Positions 52,444 through 60,790 of a stretch of DNA of 64,000 nt are shown here, piece after piece; position 1 is the stretch's first letter; every line of letters starts with the position of its first letter. Source of the stretch: Amycolatopsis bartoniae (GTDB lineage Bacteria; Actinomycetota; Actinomycetes; Mycobacteriales; Pseudonocardiaceae); the NCBI RefSeq assembly GCF_014191255.1, contig NZ_JACHWH010000005.1, positions 310,001-374,000 of the forward strand, in the 5' to 3' direction. The notes below the pieces were generated by a model. It did not search any database. It saw only the letters and a list, made by a program, of their open reading frames with translations, and was not told the origin of the DNA. The translations under genes and the position numbers were made by a program.

Positions 52444-52994
52444 TAGTCCGACACCAGTTCGGCGGGGTTGAGGGTGACCGGGAACGGCTGGTCCACCGCG
52501 ATCGGCTGGTCGTGCGACGCCTTGGCGAGCGTCACGTACGCGTCGCCGGCGAGGCTCAGGCACAGCACGTCCGGCACGTACGGGTCCACCAGCCAGTAGT
52601 TCGGGCAGCCCGCCGCGGCCAGGCGCGCCCGCTTGAGCTCGGTGTCGATCAGGCGGCTGGACGGCGAGATCACCTCGACCGCGAGCACCGGCACCCCGAC
52701 CAGCGCCCGCTCGGTGTAGTCGCCGCGGCGGCCCACCACGACGTCGGGGATCAGCACGGTGTCGTCGGCCAGCACCACGTCCACCGGCGCGGGCAGCGCC
52801 TCGCAGTCGGCCGGGCAGTTCCGGCTCACGGCGGCGAGCACCCGGGCCACGACGCGCTGGTGCAGGGGACGGGGTGAGGGGCTCATCAGGAGCACCCCGT
52901 CCACCAGCTCGTAGCGGTGACCGTCATCGGCGATCGACTCCAGATCCCTGCGCGTGAATGGCTCACGGTGACCGAACACCGGGACAGTCGCCAT
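52440..52994 (-). CDS. Uma2-family (DUF820) nuclease-fold protein
   Basis: A 184-residue PD-(D/E)xK-fold protein. FTRRDLESIADDGHRYELVD, then DTVLIPDVVVGRRGDY and VLAVEVISPSSRLIDTELKR (with ExiSPSS and Lys) are the family's catalytic-like motifs. Uma2 proteins are multiplied in actinobacteria and cyanobacteria with unproven roles. ATG start. Tail-to-tail overlap with the TIGR04141 gene. Confidence 0.88.
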   Translation of the reverse strand: MATVPVFGHREPFTRRDLESIADDGHRYELVDGVLLMSPSPRPLHQRVVARVLAAVSRNCPADCEALPAPVDVVLADDTVLIPDVVVGRRGDYTERALVGVPVLAVEVISPSSRLIDTELKRARLAAAGCPNYWLVDPYVPDVLCLSLAGDAYVTLAKASHDQPIAVDQPFPVTLNPAELVSDY

Positions 52995-53353
52995 GGTCTC
53001 CCCAACATCGCGTAGATCCGAAGCCGCGCCGGCGACAGCTTAGCCGCCTTCCGATGACCAACCGCTGCGGACGGCGGGCCGCGGGCACCCCGAAAGCACC
53101 AGTGGCCGCCGCCGTGCCCAAGTTTCCGGGCACCCACTGTCACCGAGGGTTGCCCGCCAGTGACGTTCCTGTGGAAAAAGCGCCCGCGCTGCGCCGAAAG
53201 TGTGCCGGAAAAGAATTCAGGAAATTGTCGGCACCCGTATTCCGGCGCGCAATCCCCCGCAGTTCCGGCGGCAATCTGGGAAGCGCTTTCCGGGCGGAGC
53301 GTTCAAGGATCCGATGGTAGGCGATGGGGGGAAGAACGAGCAACCACGCCCAT
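52995..53353. other. gene-free intergenic region
   Basis: About 360 bp between the Uma2 start and the DUF1990-like stop. It must hold the Uma2 promoter near 53000. No convincing gene, RNA or repeat is seen; the sequence is less GC-rich than the flanks (for example GGAAAAGAATTCAGGAAATT near 53210). Confidence 0.5.
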
Positions 53354-54040
53354 TCAGCCGCGGTCGAGGCGGCGGGTGGTGATGTGGACGCCGTCGACCA
53401 GTTCTCCGCCCGAGGTGGTCACCGCGGCCAGGCAGAACCGGACCCACATGTTGAGCTGAACCTCCTTCGCGAACCGGAGGTGGGCGTAGAGCAGGTGCAC
53501 GAGCCGGTTGGCGGCCCTGGCCCACAGCTCGATTTCGAACACCAGCAGCCCGTTCTCCGCCGCCGCCCGGAACTGCACCTGCCCCGCCTCCAGGTGACCG
53601 CGCAGGGTCACCAGCCGCACGGTGGTGCGGTCGCGGTGGGCGATCCGGACCGGGCCGTTCCACGGGCCCGGCATCTCCACCAGCAGCTCGTCGCCGACGT
53701 CCAGGGCGCGGCCGCCCGAGGCTCCGAAGTGGACGTCGACGACCTCGGTGGGGACGAAGTGCTTGAAGTCGTGGACGACGAGGTCGACCAGCTGCCCGGC
53801 GTCCAGCTTCGTCCCGGCCACGCGCGCCCGGAAGCTGCGGTGGAACAGGGGGCCGTAGCCGTCGAGCTGGACGCGGTCGTCGAGCACTTCGGGCGCCACC
53901 CGGGGCGGCCGGTCCGCCATCCCACCGGGGGATTCGGTGCGGTGCAGCGGGGTGGTGGCCCAGAGGTAGCGCCACGTGACGAGCACGGTGCCCGCCAGCC
54001 AGCGCGCGACCAGGGCGAGCACCCGGCGAGGTGACGGCAT
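53354..54040 (-). CDS. DUF1990-like lipid/steroid-binding-fold protein
   Basis: A 228-residue protein. An N-terminal hydrophobic/basic stretch (LALVARWLAGTVLVTWRYLW) is followed by a domain with DFKHFVPTEVVDVHFG, VRLVTLRGHLEAGQVQFRA and a helical end. The segment LRGHLEAGQVQF parallels LEGHLERGKVTY in the DUF1990 gene next door, so the two are probably related. ATG start, divergent from the 70-residue gene. Function unknown. Confidence 0.65.
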   Translation of the reverse strand: MPSPRRVLALVARWLAGTVLVTWRYLWATTPLHRTESPGGMADRPPRVAPEVLDDRVQLDGYGPLFHRSFRARVAGTKLDAGQLVDLVVHDFKHFVPTEVVDVHFGASGGRALDVGDELLVEMPGPWNGPVRIAHRDRTTVRLVTLRGHLEAGQVQFRAAAENGLLVFEIELWARAANRLVHLLYAHLRFAKEVQLNMWVRFCLAAVTTSGGELVDGVHITTRRLDRG

Positions 54041-54131
54041 CCGCGCCCTCCCAGTGGGTGAAACCGAATTTTCCGGGTACAGGCTCCAGTACCCCGCATT
54101 CCGGCGGTGACACGGACTCGACGGAGACACC

Positions 54132-54344
54132 ATGGTGGTTCGCCTGCTGCACCGGGCCCACGTGCGTGGCGCGCACCTGCACCTCGCCTCGCTGGCCACG
54201 ATCGGCCTCTGCCTGGGCCTGTGGATCCGGGCCAAGACGGTGGACCAGGACCAGCGGGGCAACGCCGAGCGGCGCGCGCTGTTCGTGGGTCTGTGGCCGC
54301 CGACGATGTGGCTGATCGGGGACTCGCTGGAGGAACACGAGTGA
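54132..54344 (+). CDS. 70-residue protein coupled to a DUF1990 gene
   Basis: A short protein with one moderately hydrophobic segment (LHLASLATIGLCLGLWIRA) and a second near the end (ALFVGLWPPTMWLIGDSL). ATG start; its stop overlaps the DUF1990 gene as GTGA, so it is co-translated. No family recognised; a small membrane protein is likely. Confidence 0.65.
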   Translation: MVVRLLHRAHVRGAHLHLASLATIGLCLGLWIRAKTVDQDQRGNAERRALFVGLWPPTMWLIGDSLEEHE

Positions 54345-55060
54345 GCTGGGTCTTCGGCAGGCTGGACGCGGCGCGGGTCTGGCGCGAGCTGGCCGGGGCG
54401 GAGGTCAACTACTCGGTCGCGGAGGTGCGCAGGCCGGAGTGGAACATCGACACTCACCGCCACGGGTTGCCCGCGGAGCGGCCGGGACCGCCGGAGCCGG
54501 GAGGCTCGTGGGAGCACGCGTGCCGCCTGGTGCGGGGCTACGAGTTCTCGCCGCCGGAGACGGTGCGGGCGCTGTTCGATCCGGACGCGCCGCTGCTGGG
54601 CCGGGACATGCTGCTCGAAGCGCGGTTCCACGGCCTGCACTTCTACTGCGGGGTGCGGGTGACCGAGATCGTGGACGAGACCCGCGACGACGGTGACCGC
54701 GTGTGGGGCTGGGCGTACGAGACGCTGGAGGGCCACCTGGAGCGGGGCAAGGTGACCTACCAGGTGATCAAGCACCAGGACAGCGGCCGGGTGGAGTTCG
54801 TGGCGGAAAGCTATTCGCAGGGCGCGCCCACGCTGGGGCCGGTGGTCTCCTTCGGCTGGCGCGTGTTCGGGCGCCAGCAGCAGCTGCGGTTCTACCGCCG
54901 CTGCGGCGCCCGGCTGCGGGAGTTCACGGAGGCGGCGCTGCGCGGGGAGCCGGTGCCGTCCAGGCCCGCCCCGCGCGTGGGGCGGCTGGTGGTGGCGCCC
55001 TCGGACGCGAAGGTGACGCGGTGGGACGCCGTGGCGGTCCACCGCGCCGGGCCGGGGTAA
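54341..55060 (+). CDS. DUF1990-family protein
   Basis: A 239-residue DUF1990 protein (actinobacterial and plant family of unknown function with a polyketide-cyclase-like fold). Motifs: AEVNYSVAEVRRPEWNIDTH, ARFHGLHFYCGVRVTEIVDE, LEGHLERGKVTYQVIKHQ. GTG start overlapping the previous gene. Part of its 3' end (54911-54986, encoding RLREFTEAALRGEPVPSRPA) is the apparent parent of the 86-bp tandem array just downstream. Confidence 0.8.
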   Translation: MSWVFGRLDAARVWRELAGAEVNYSVAEVRRPEWNIDTHRHGLPAERPGPPEPGGSWEHACRLVRGYEFSPPETVRALFDPDAPLLGRDMLLEARFHGLHFYCGVRVTEIVDETRDDGDRVWGWAYETLEGHLERGKVTYQVIKHQDSGRVEFVAESYSQGAPTLGPVVSFGWRVFGRQQQLRFYRRCGARLREFTEAALRGEPVPSRPAPRVGRLVVAPSDAKVTRWDAVAVHRAGPG

Positions 55061-55118
55061 CGGTGGAGCGTCGGGCGGTGGCAGCGGTGGCGATGCTCTG
55101 GTGCATCGGGCCGGGGAC

Positions 55119-55495
55119 GTCCGCGGGGCGGCGGGCGCAGCGGCTGTGGGAGTTCACAGAGGCGGCGGCTGCGCGGGAAACCGGTGCCGTCCAGGGCCGC
55201 CCCGCGTGTGGGGGCGGCGGGCGCAGCGGCTGCGGGAGTTCACTGAGGCGGCTGCTGCGGGGGAAACCGGTGCCGCCGGGGGCCGCCCCGCGTGTGGGGG
55301 CGGCGGGCGCAGCGGCTGCGGGAGTTCACTGAGGCGGCTGCTGCGGGGGAAACCGGTGCCGCCGGGGGCCGCCCCGCGTGTGGGGGCGGCGGGCGCAGCG
55401 GCTGCGGGAGTTCACTGAGGCGGCTGCTGCGGGGGAAACCGGTGCCGCCGGGGGCCGCCCCGCGTGTGGGCGGCGGCGGGCGCCAGCGGCTGCGG
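55119..55495. repeat. 86-bp tandem array derived from the DUF1990 3' end
   Basis: CGTGTGGG recurs at 55205, 55291, 55377 and 55463, exactly 86 bp apart. Units 2-4 are almost identical; the first (55119-55204) is diverged and closer to the end of the DUF1990 gene (shared GGGAGTTCAC, GAGGCGGC, CCGGTGCCGTCCAGG, GCCGCCCCGCG). The fourth copy is cut off after about 33 bp. Because 86 is not a multiple of three, each copy changes frame, so the array is not coding. It lies between the DUF1990 stop and the GH54 gene. Confidence 0.9.
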
Positions 55496-55743
55496 TCCCA
55501 CGGCGCTCTGACGCGCCTGGCCTCGGCATGGCGGCCACTCCCCCGGCGCAGGGCCCGCTGAACATCGCCCGTCGAAGACCAATCCTCTCCCTGGTCCAGA
55601 CCATGCGTGGTTGGTTTCTTGTTGGCGTGCGGTGCAAGCAAGTGGAGTCTTGACGCCTTCCCGGCTCGGGGCGATAGTGAAGACGTCTCGCGTCTCTCGC
55701 AGTTCCGCTCGAACCTCCGGAGGTCGCAGCGCCGTCCCACACC

Positions 55744-55757
55744 TGTTAGCGCTAACA
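55744..55757. promoter_or_regulatory. LacI-type operator of the arabinofuranosidase gene
   Basis: A perfect 14-bp palindrome TGTTAGCGCTAACA lies 21 bp before the ATG. It has the form of actinobacterial LacI-family operators on hemicellulase genes. No LacI gene is in the window, so the regulator acts from elsewhere. Confidence 0.8.
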
Positions 55758-55778
55758 CTTGGACAAAGGAGTTCATCG

Positions 55779-57329
55779 ATGGTGCGGAAACCCCAGCTAT
55801 GGAAAGCGCTTTCAGCGGCGGGCTTCGCCCTGGTCGCCGCCCTCGGTACCGCGGTCGGAAACGCCCCCTCGTCGTTCGCCGCCACGCAGGGGCCCTGTGA
55901 CATCTACGCCGCGGGCGGCACCCCGTGCGTCGCCGCGCACAGCACCACTCGCGCCCTCTACGGCTCGTACAACGGGGCGCTCTACCAGGTCCGGCGCGCC
56001 TCGGACAACGCCACGCTCAACATCGGCCCGCTGAGCGCGGGCGGCGTCGCCAACGCCGCGGCACAGGACTCGTTCTGCGCCGCCAGCAGCTGCGTCATCA
56101 CGGTGATCTACGACCAGTCCGGCCGCGGGAACAACCTCACCCAGGCCCCGCCCGGCGGGTTCAACGGCCCCGCCGCCGGCGGCTACGACAACCTCGCCAA
56201 CGCCACCTCCGCGCCGGTCACCGTGGGCGGGCACAAGGCGTACGGCGTCTTCGTCACGCCCGGCACCGGCTACCGCGACAACAACACCAACGGGATCGCG
56301 ACCGGTGAGCAGCCGGAGGGCATGTACGCGATCTTCGACGGCACGCACTACAACGGCAACTGCTGCTTCGACTACGGCAACGCCGAGACCAACAGCCTCG
56401 ACAACGGCAACGGGCACATGGAGGCCATCTACTTCGGCAACAGCAAGGGCTGGGGCTACGGCACGGGCAACGGCCCGTGGATCATGGCCGACCTGGAGAA
56501 CGGGCTGTTCTCCGGCGTGAACGCGGGCTACAACGCCAACGATCCCACCATCAGCAACCGGTTCACCACCGCGATCATCAAGGGTGGTCCGAACCACTGG
56601 GCGATCCGCGGCGGCAACGCGCAGTCCGGCGGCCTCTCGACCTTCTACGACGGCGCGCGGCCCAACGTCTCGGGCTACAACCCGATGAAGAAGGAGGGCG
56701 CGATCATCCTCGGCATCGGTGGTGACAACAGCAACGGCGCCGCCGGCACCTTCTACGAGGGTGTCATGACCTCCGGTTTCCCGTCGGACGCCACCGAGAA
56801 CTCCGTGCAGGCCAACATCACCGCCGCCGGTTACGCCGCCTCCGCCACCCCGGTGCCCGCCGCTGGGTCGCGGATCTCGTTGCAGGCCACCACGGGCTGC
56901 TGCGTGTCGGACTACATCACCCACAACGACAACGACACCGGCGTGCAGATCGCGGCGGTCGGCTCGGGCAGCACGGCCACCCTCAAGCAGGACGCCACGT
57001 GGATCGTGCGCGCCGGGCTCGCCAACAGCTCGTGCGTGTCGTTCGAGTCGGCCAACCGGGCAGGCCAGTACCTGCGGCACGCGAACTACCAGCTGTGGCT
57101 GCAACCGAACGACGGCAGCGCGTTGTTCTCCCAGGACGCGACGTTCTGCCCACAGGCGGGCAACAGCGGCCAGGGCCTGTCGTTCCAGTCGGTCAACTAC
57201 CCGGGCCACTACCTGCGCCACTACAACTTCGTGATCTACATCGCGAGCAACGGTGGCTCGAACGCCTGGGACAGCACGAACCTGTGGGCCGACGACTCCA
57301 GCTGGATCACCACCGGCCCCTGGAGCTGA
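55779..57329 (+). CDS. secreted alpha-L-arabinofuranosidase, GH54 with CBM42 (AbfB type)
   Basis: A 516-residue exported enzyme. Signal peptide (LWKALSAAGFALVAALGTAV) followed by the GH54 catalytic domain from GPCDIYAAGGTPCVAAHST, with GNCCFDYGNAETNSLDNGN holding the presumed glutamate nucleophile. The C-terminal CBM42 arabinose-binding domain (about 385-516) shows the repeats SFESANRAGQYLRHANYQLW and SFQSVNYPGHYLRHYNFVIY. It releases arabinose from arabinan or arabinoxylan. ATG with AAAGGAG upstream, under a LacI-type operator. Confidence 0.95.
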   Translation: MVRKPQLWKALSAAGFALVAALGTAVGNAPSSFAATQGPCDIYAAGGTPCVAAHSTTRALYGSYNGALYQVRRASDNATLNIGPLSAGGVANAAAQDSFCAASSCVITVIYDQSGRGNNLTQAPPGGFNGPAAGGYDNLANATSAPVTVGGHKAYGVFVTPGTGYRDNNTNGIATGEQPEGMYAIFDGTHYNGNCCFDYGNAETNSLDNGNGHMEAIYFGNSKGWGYGTGNGPWIMADLENGLFSGVNAGYNANDPTISNRFTTAIIKGGPNHWAIRGGNAQSGGLSTFYDGARPNVSGYNPMKKEGAIILGIGGDNSNGAAGTFYEGVMTSGFPSDATENSVQANITAAGYAASATPVPAAGSRISLQATTGCCVSDYITHNDNDTGVQIAAVGSGSTATLKQDATWIVRAGLANSSCVSFESANRAGQYLRHANYQLWLQPNDGSALFSQDATFCPQAGNSGQGLSFQSVNYPGHYLRHYNFVIYIASNGGSNAWDSTNLWADDSSWITTGPWS

Positions 57330-57342
57330 CGGAGCTCAGCCC

Positions 57343-57378
57343 GTGTCCGGTCCGGCCCAGGTGGTCCGGACCGGACAC
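57343..57378 (+). terminator. strong hairpin after the GH54 gene
   Basis: A perfect 13-bp stem (GTGTCCGGTCCGG / CCGGACCGGACAC) with a 10-base loop starts 14 bp after the stop. No T-tract on the plus strand. Confidence 0.65.
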
Positions 57379-57507
57379 CAGGCCGACGAGCAGCACGCGG
57401 CACTCGCCGATGCGGCCGTCCAGCGGTGGCACGGCCCGAAGCGCACGGGCCCGGTCCCGCCCTCGGCCGCCGTGGGTGACACGGACACGGGGACACTCCT
57501 CCCAGGA

Positions 57508-57530
57508 CGTAACCCTATTCGGTGGTTACG
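57508..57530. promoter_or_regulatory. inverted repeat in the gap before the CGNR pseudogene
   Basis: CGTAACC-N9-GGTTACG, perfect in both arms, in the otherwise gene-free stretch 57379-57746. It may be an operator, but no adjacent intact gene reads away from it, so its target is unclear. Confidence 0.4.
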
Positions 57531-57746
57531 GAAAGGTGGCACCTCCTCCTGGGCGCGCCGCAACTGGGCGGAGTCCGGCATTTCGCCACGGCGGCTTGGG
57601 GGCGCCGCGTCGAGTACCGCGGCGAAGGGTCACCGGCCTGTCGAGGGAAGCCCCGCGCACGCGTCCCGGGATGCCCGCCGGGTCGCTACCTCACCCCTCC
57701 GGCACCCCATCCAGGCGGCACGGGGTTCAGCCACCAACCCCCGCCC

Positions 57747-58287
57747 TCAGGCCACGGCGCCCGCGGCGGCGCGGCGGCGGCGGAAGTTCTGCGCCTTCGC
57801 CCGGTTGCCGCAGCTGCGCATGTCGCACCAGCGGCGCGAGCGGCGGGCGGAGCGGTCCACGTACAGCCGCGTGCACTCCTCTGCCCCGCATTCGCGGATC
57901 AGTGCGCTGTCGACGCCGCTCACCAGCTCGATCGCCGAGCGGGCGAGGGTGGCGAGGGCCGCGGCGATGTCGCCGCTGCGGCACGCCGTGCCGTCCTCCG
58001 CGAGCCGCAGCCGGACCGGCGGCACGGCGGCCGCCGTGTTCGCCACGCGGCGGTTGCCGCCTCTGGCACCCCGCCCTCGGCGGCCGCCAGCGCGAGCCGG
58101 TACGCGGCGCCGCGCAGCTGCCGGGCCGCGGCGAGGTCGTCCTGCTCCGCCCGCGGCGGATCGTCGACCACACCCGCCTCGACCAGCCAGCGCGTCAGGT
58201 CCGCGGGCTCGGCGAGCAGGTCCGCCAGCGTCCCATCGTGCCGGCGAAGTCGAGTGCGAGGTGCCCGCTGACGAAGGCGGACGTCAT
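57747..58287 (-). pseudogene. CGNR zinc-finger (ABATE-type) regulator, broken by two frameshifts
   Basis: The start (MTSAFVSGHLALDFAGT) is typical of CGNR/ABATE proteins. Near 58231-58237 the frame must shift to continue as LADLLAEPADLTRWLVEAG and VVDDPPRAEQDDLAAARQLR; near 58051-58063 it must shift again to give VANTAAAVPPVRLRLAEDG and the zinc finger CGAEECTRLYVD with CDMRSCGNRAKAQNF. Read without correction it stops after about 30 codons. The finger itself is intact. Two separate shifts favour a decayed gene, though assembly errors are possible. Confidence 0.7.
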
Positions 58288-58291
58288 GACC

Positions 58292-58468
58292 TCAACATAA
58301 CCCTCCCGATGAGTTGTCTTCGGCAGCCGGAACACCCGAGCACTCGGCCGGGAGCACTTCCCGGGACCGTTCCTCGTTCGGAAACCCCTGGTCAGCAGGC
58401 GTGTCCCGCACCTCGGCCGACTCGCGGGCGAGCGCCGCGACCACTTCCGCCAGGCGGTAATGGCACAT
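58292..58468 (-). CDS. hypothetical 58-residue protein coupled to the VOC gene
   Basis: An ATG overlaps the VOC stop codon (TGATG). The peptide starts MCHYRLAEVVAALARESAEV, is acidic and ends NSSGGLC. It lies between the VOC gene and the CGNR pseudogene on the same strand. Only a weak ribosome site is visible and no family is recognised, so it may not be a gene. Confidence 0.35.
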   Translation of the reverse strand: MCHYRLAEVVAALARESAEVRDTPADQGFPNEERSREVLPAECSGVPAAEDNSSGGLC

Positions 58469-59091
58469 CAGGACTTCGCCGCCAGGGCACTGGTCTCCCA
58501 GGCGAACCCGTCCGGGTCGACGAACGGCTCCACCGAGCCACCGACCACGATCCGGTGCGATCCGGAGCCCTCGGGCGGGACACCGGCGTCCTTGGCGAGC
58601 GCCCGCCGCCGGTACAGCCCCAGCGTGATGGGGCCGGACGCCGCGAACTCGGCGTACACGCGCCCGAAGCTCTTCCTCACCGTGAGCCCGCGGCTGACGT
58701 AGAACCGCTTGCTCGCGGCCACGTCGGCCACGCCCAGCAGGAGCACGATGCTGTCGATCCGCCGGCTGGCCGGGCCGCTGTTCTTCTTCGCCTGGGTCGC
58801 GACCTTCCAGATCGTCCCGTCCGGCGCACGCACCACGGCGCCGTAGCCCCACAACGACTTCGTGGCGGGCTTGAGCGACTCGGCCCCGGCCTCCAGCGCC
58901 GCCCCGGCCAGGGCGTCGACGTCGGCGGGCTGGGACACGATCAGCGACAGGGTGAACCCGCGGAACCCGTCGCTCGGCTCGTGCGAGGCCCGCAACCGCA
59001 GCCGGTCGCCGAGCCCGAAGGCGGTGGTGTAGAAGCGCTGAGCGGCGGCGGGATCGGCCACTTCGAGGGTGATGTTGTCGAGTGAAGTCAT
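58468..59091 (-). CDS. VOC-superfamily (glyoxalase/bleomycin-resistance-like) protein
   Basis: A 207-residue protein with two VOC beta-alpha-beta-beta-beta modules: MTSLDNITLEVADPAAAQRF at the start and SRRIDSIVLLLGVADVAASK near residue 110. The end (VEPFVDPDGFAWE) is the usual VOC finish. ATG start at 59091. Whether it is an enzyme, a binding protein or a resistance factor cannot be told from sequence. Upstream it is divergent from the ABC-F gene. Confidence 0.88.
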   Translation of the reverse strand: MTSLDNITLEVADPAAAQRFYTTAFGLGDRLRLRASHEPSDGFRGFTLSLIVSQPADVDALAGAALEAGAESLKPATKSLWGYGAVVRAPDGTIWKVATQAKKNSGPASRRIDSIVLLLGVADVAASKRFYVSRGLTVRKSFGRVYAEFAASGPITLGLYRRRALAKDAGVPPEGSGSHRIVVGGSVEPFVDPDGFAWETSALAAKS

Positions 59092-59203
59092 GCCGGAAAC
59101 GCTAGGCGCGGCGGGGCGGCCGGTGCTTCTCGATTCCTGACCGCTCTCGAGACCGCCACACCCCCCTTCGGGTCCCCGGCGCAGGGTTAAACTTCGTGTT
59201 CTC

Positions 59204-60790
59204 ATGAGCGCAACGATCATCGTCAAGGGACTGGCCGCCGGGCACGGCGAGCGGACCCTGTTCTCGGGGCTGGACCTGGTCGTCGCGCCGGGTGACGTGG
59301 TGGGGCTGGTCGGCGCCAACGGGGCGGGCAAGTCCACCCTGCTGCGGCTGCTCGCGGGCCTGGACAGGCCGGAGGCCGGGGAGATCCGGCTGAGCCCGCC
59401 GACCGCGATCGTCGGGCACCTGCCACAGGAACCGGAGCGGCGCGAGGACGAGTCGGTGCGGGCTTTTCTGGCCCGCCGCACCGGTGTCGCCGCCGCGCAG
59501 TCCGAATTGGACACTGCCACCGAGGCGCTGACCGCGGGCACGGGCGGCGCCGACCTCGACGAGCGGACGGGCGAGGTCGCCGCGGAGGTCGGGCTCGCGG
59601 TCGACCTCGACCAGCCGATGACCGCGCTCTCGGGCGGCCAGGCGGCGCGCGCGGGCCTGGCGTCGCTGCTGCTGAGCCGCTACGACGTGTTCCTCCTCGA
59701 CGAGCCGACGAACGACCTCGATCTGGACGGGCTGGTGCGGCTGGAGCGGTTCGTCACCGGCCTGCGCTCGGCGACGGTGCTGGTGAGCCACGACCGGGAG
59801 TTCCTGGCCCGCACCGTGGACCGCGTGGTGGAGCTGGACCTCGCGCAGCAGCAGGTCAACACCTATGGCGGCGGTTACGAGTCCTACCTGGAGGAGCGTG
59901 CGGTCGCCCGGCGGCACGCCCGGGAGGAGTACGAGGAGTACGCCACCACGAAGGCCGGGCTGGAGGCGCGGGCGCGCACGCAGCGGGCGTGGATGGAAAA
60001 GGGCGTGAAGAACGCGCGCCGCAAGGCTCCGGACAACGACAAGGTGGGCCGCAAGTTCCGCGCCGAGGCGACGGAGAAGCAGGCGGCCAAGGCGCGGCAG
60101 ACCGACCGCATGATCGAGCGGCTGGACGCCGTGGAGGAGCCACGCAAGGAGTGGGAGCTGCGGATGGAGATCGCCGCGGCCCCGCGGGCGGGCGCGGTGG
60201 TCGCCACCCTCCGTGGCGCGGTCGTGCGGCGCGGCGCGTTCACGCTCGGCCCGGTGGACCTGCAGATCGACTGGGCGGACCGGGTGGCGATCACCGGCGC
60301 GAACGGGGCCGGGAAGTCGACGCTGCTCGCCGCCCTCCTCGGCCGGGCCGAGCTCGCCGAGGGAAGCGCCACGCTCGGTCCGGGAGTCGTCGTGGGAGAG
60401 GTCGACCAGGCGCGGCAACGGTTCCTCGGGGACGCCACGCTGGCCGAGGCGTTCGCCCGCGAGGTGCCGGAGTTCGCCGACGCGGACGTCCGGACGCTGC
60501 TCGCGAAGTTCGGCCTGAAGGCGGCGCACGTCCTGCGCCCCGCGGCGACGCTGTCCCCGGGCGAACGCACCCGGGCGGCGCTCGCGCTGCTGCAGGCCCG
60601 CGGGGTGAACCTGCTGGTGCTCGACGAGCCGACGAACCACCTCGACCTGCCCGCGATCGAACAGCTGGAGTCCGCTTTGGACACCTACCCGGGCACGCTG
60701 CTGCTGGTGACCCACGACCGCCGCATGCTGGACGCCGTGCACGTCACGCGCTGCTTCGCGGTGGCGGACGGCAAGGTGACGGAGGACTAG
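59204..60790 (+). CDS. ABC-F family ATPase (ribosome-acting, possible antibiotic resistance)
   Basis: A 528-residue soluble protein with two ABC domains and no membrane segments. Walker A motifs: LVGANGAGKSTLLRLLAG and ITGANGAGKSTLLAALLG; signatures LSGGQAARAGLA and LSPGERTRAALA; Walker B LLDEPTNDLDLDG and VLDEPTNHLDLPA. The linker is basic and helical (KNARRKAPDNDKVGRKFRAE). ABC-F proteins bind the ribosomal E site, and many actinomycete members protect against macrolides or related drugs. A TAAACT -10-like box lies ten bases before the ATG. Confidence 0.93.
   Translation: MSATIIVKGLAAGHGERTLFSGLDLVVAPGDVVGLVGANGAGKSTLLRLLAGLDRPEAGEIRLSPPTAIVGHLPQEPERREDESVRAFLARRTGVAAAQSELDTATEALTAGTGGADLDERTGEVAAEVGLAVDLDQPMTALSGGQAARAGLASLLLSRYDVFLLDEPTNDLDLDGLVRLERFVTGLRSATVLVSHDREFLARTVDRVVELDLAQQQVNTYGGGYESYLEERAVARRHAREEYEEYATTKAGLEARARTQRAWMEKGVKNARRKAPDNDKVGRKFRAEATEKQAAKARQTDRMIERLDAVEEPRKEWELRMEIAAAPRAGAVVATLRGAVVRRGAFTLGPVDLQIDWADRVAITGANGAGKSTLLAALLGRAELAEGSATLGPGVVVGEVDQARQRFLGDATLAEAFAREVPEFADADVRTLLAKFGLKAAHVLRPAATLSPGERTRAALALLQARGVNLLVLDEPTNHLDLPAIEQLESALDTYPGTLLLVTHDRRMLDAVHVTRCFAVADGKVTED

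Noticed and set aside
55119-55495. Possible CRISPR-like repeat array
   Set aside because: The 86-bp units follow each other without unique spacers and derive from the neighbouring gene; no cas genes are present.
55101-55653. Overlapping open frames in the 86-bp array on both strands
   Set aside because: The period is not a multiple of three and frames rotate; they arise from high GC, with no ribosome sites or family similarity.
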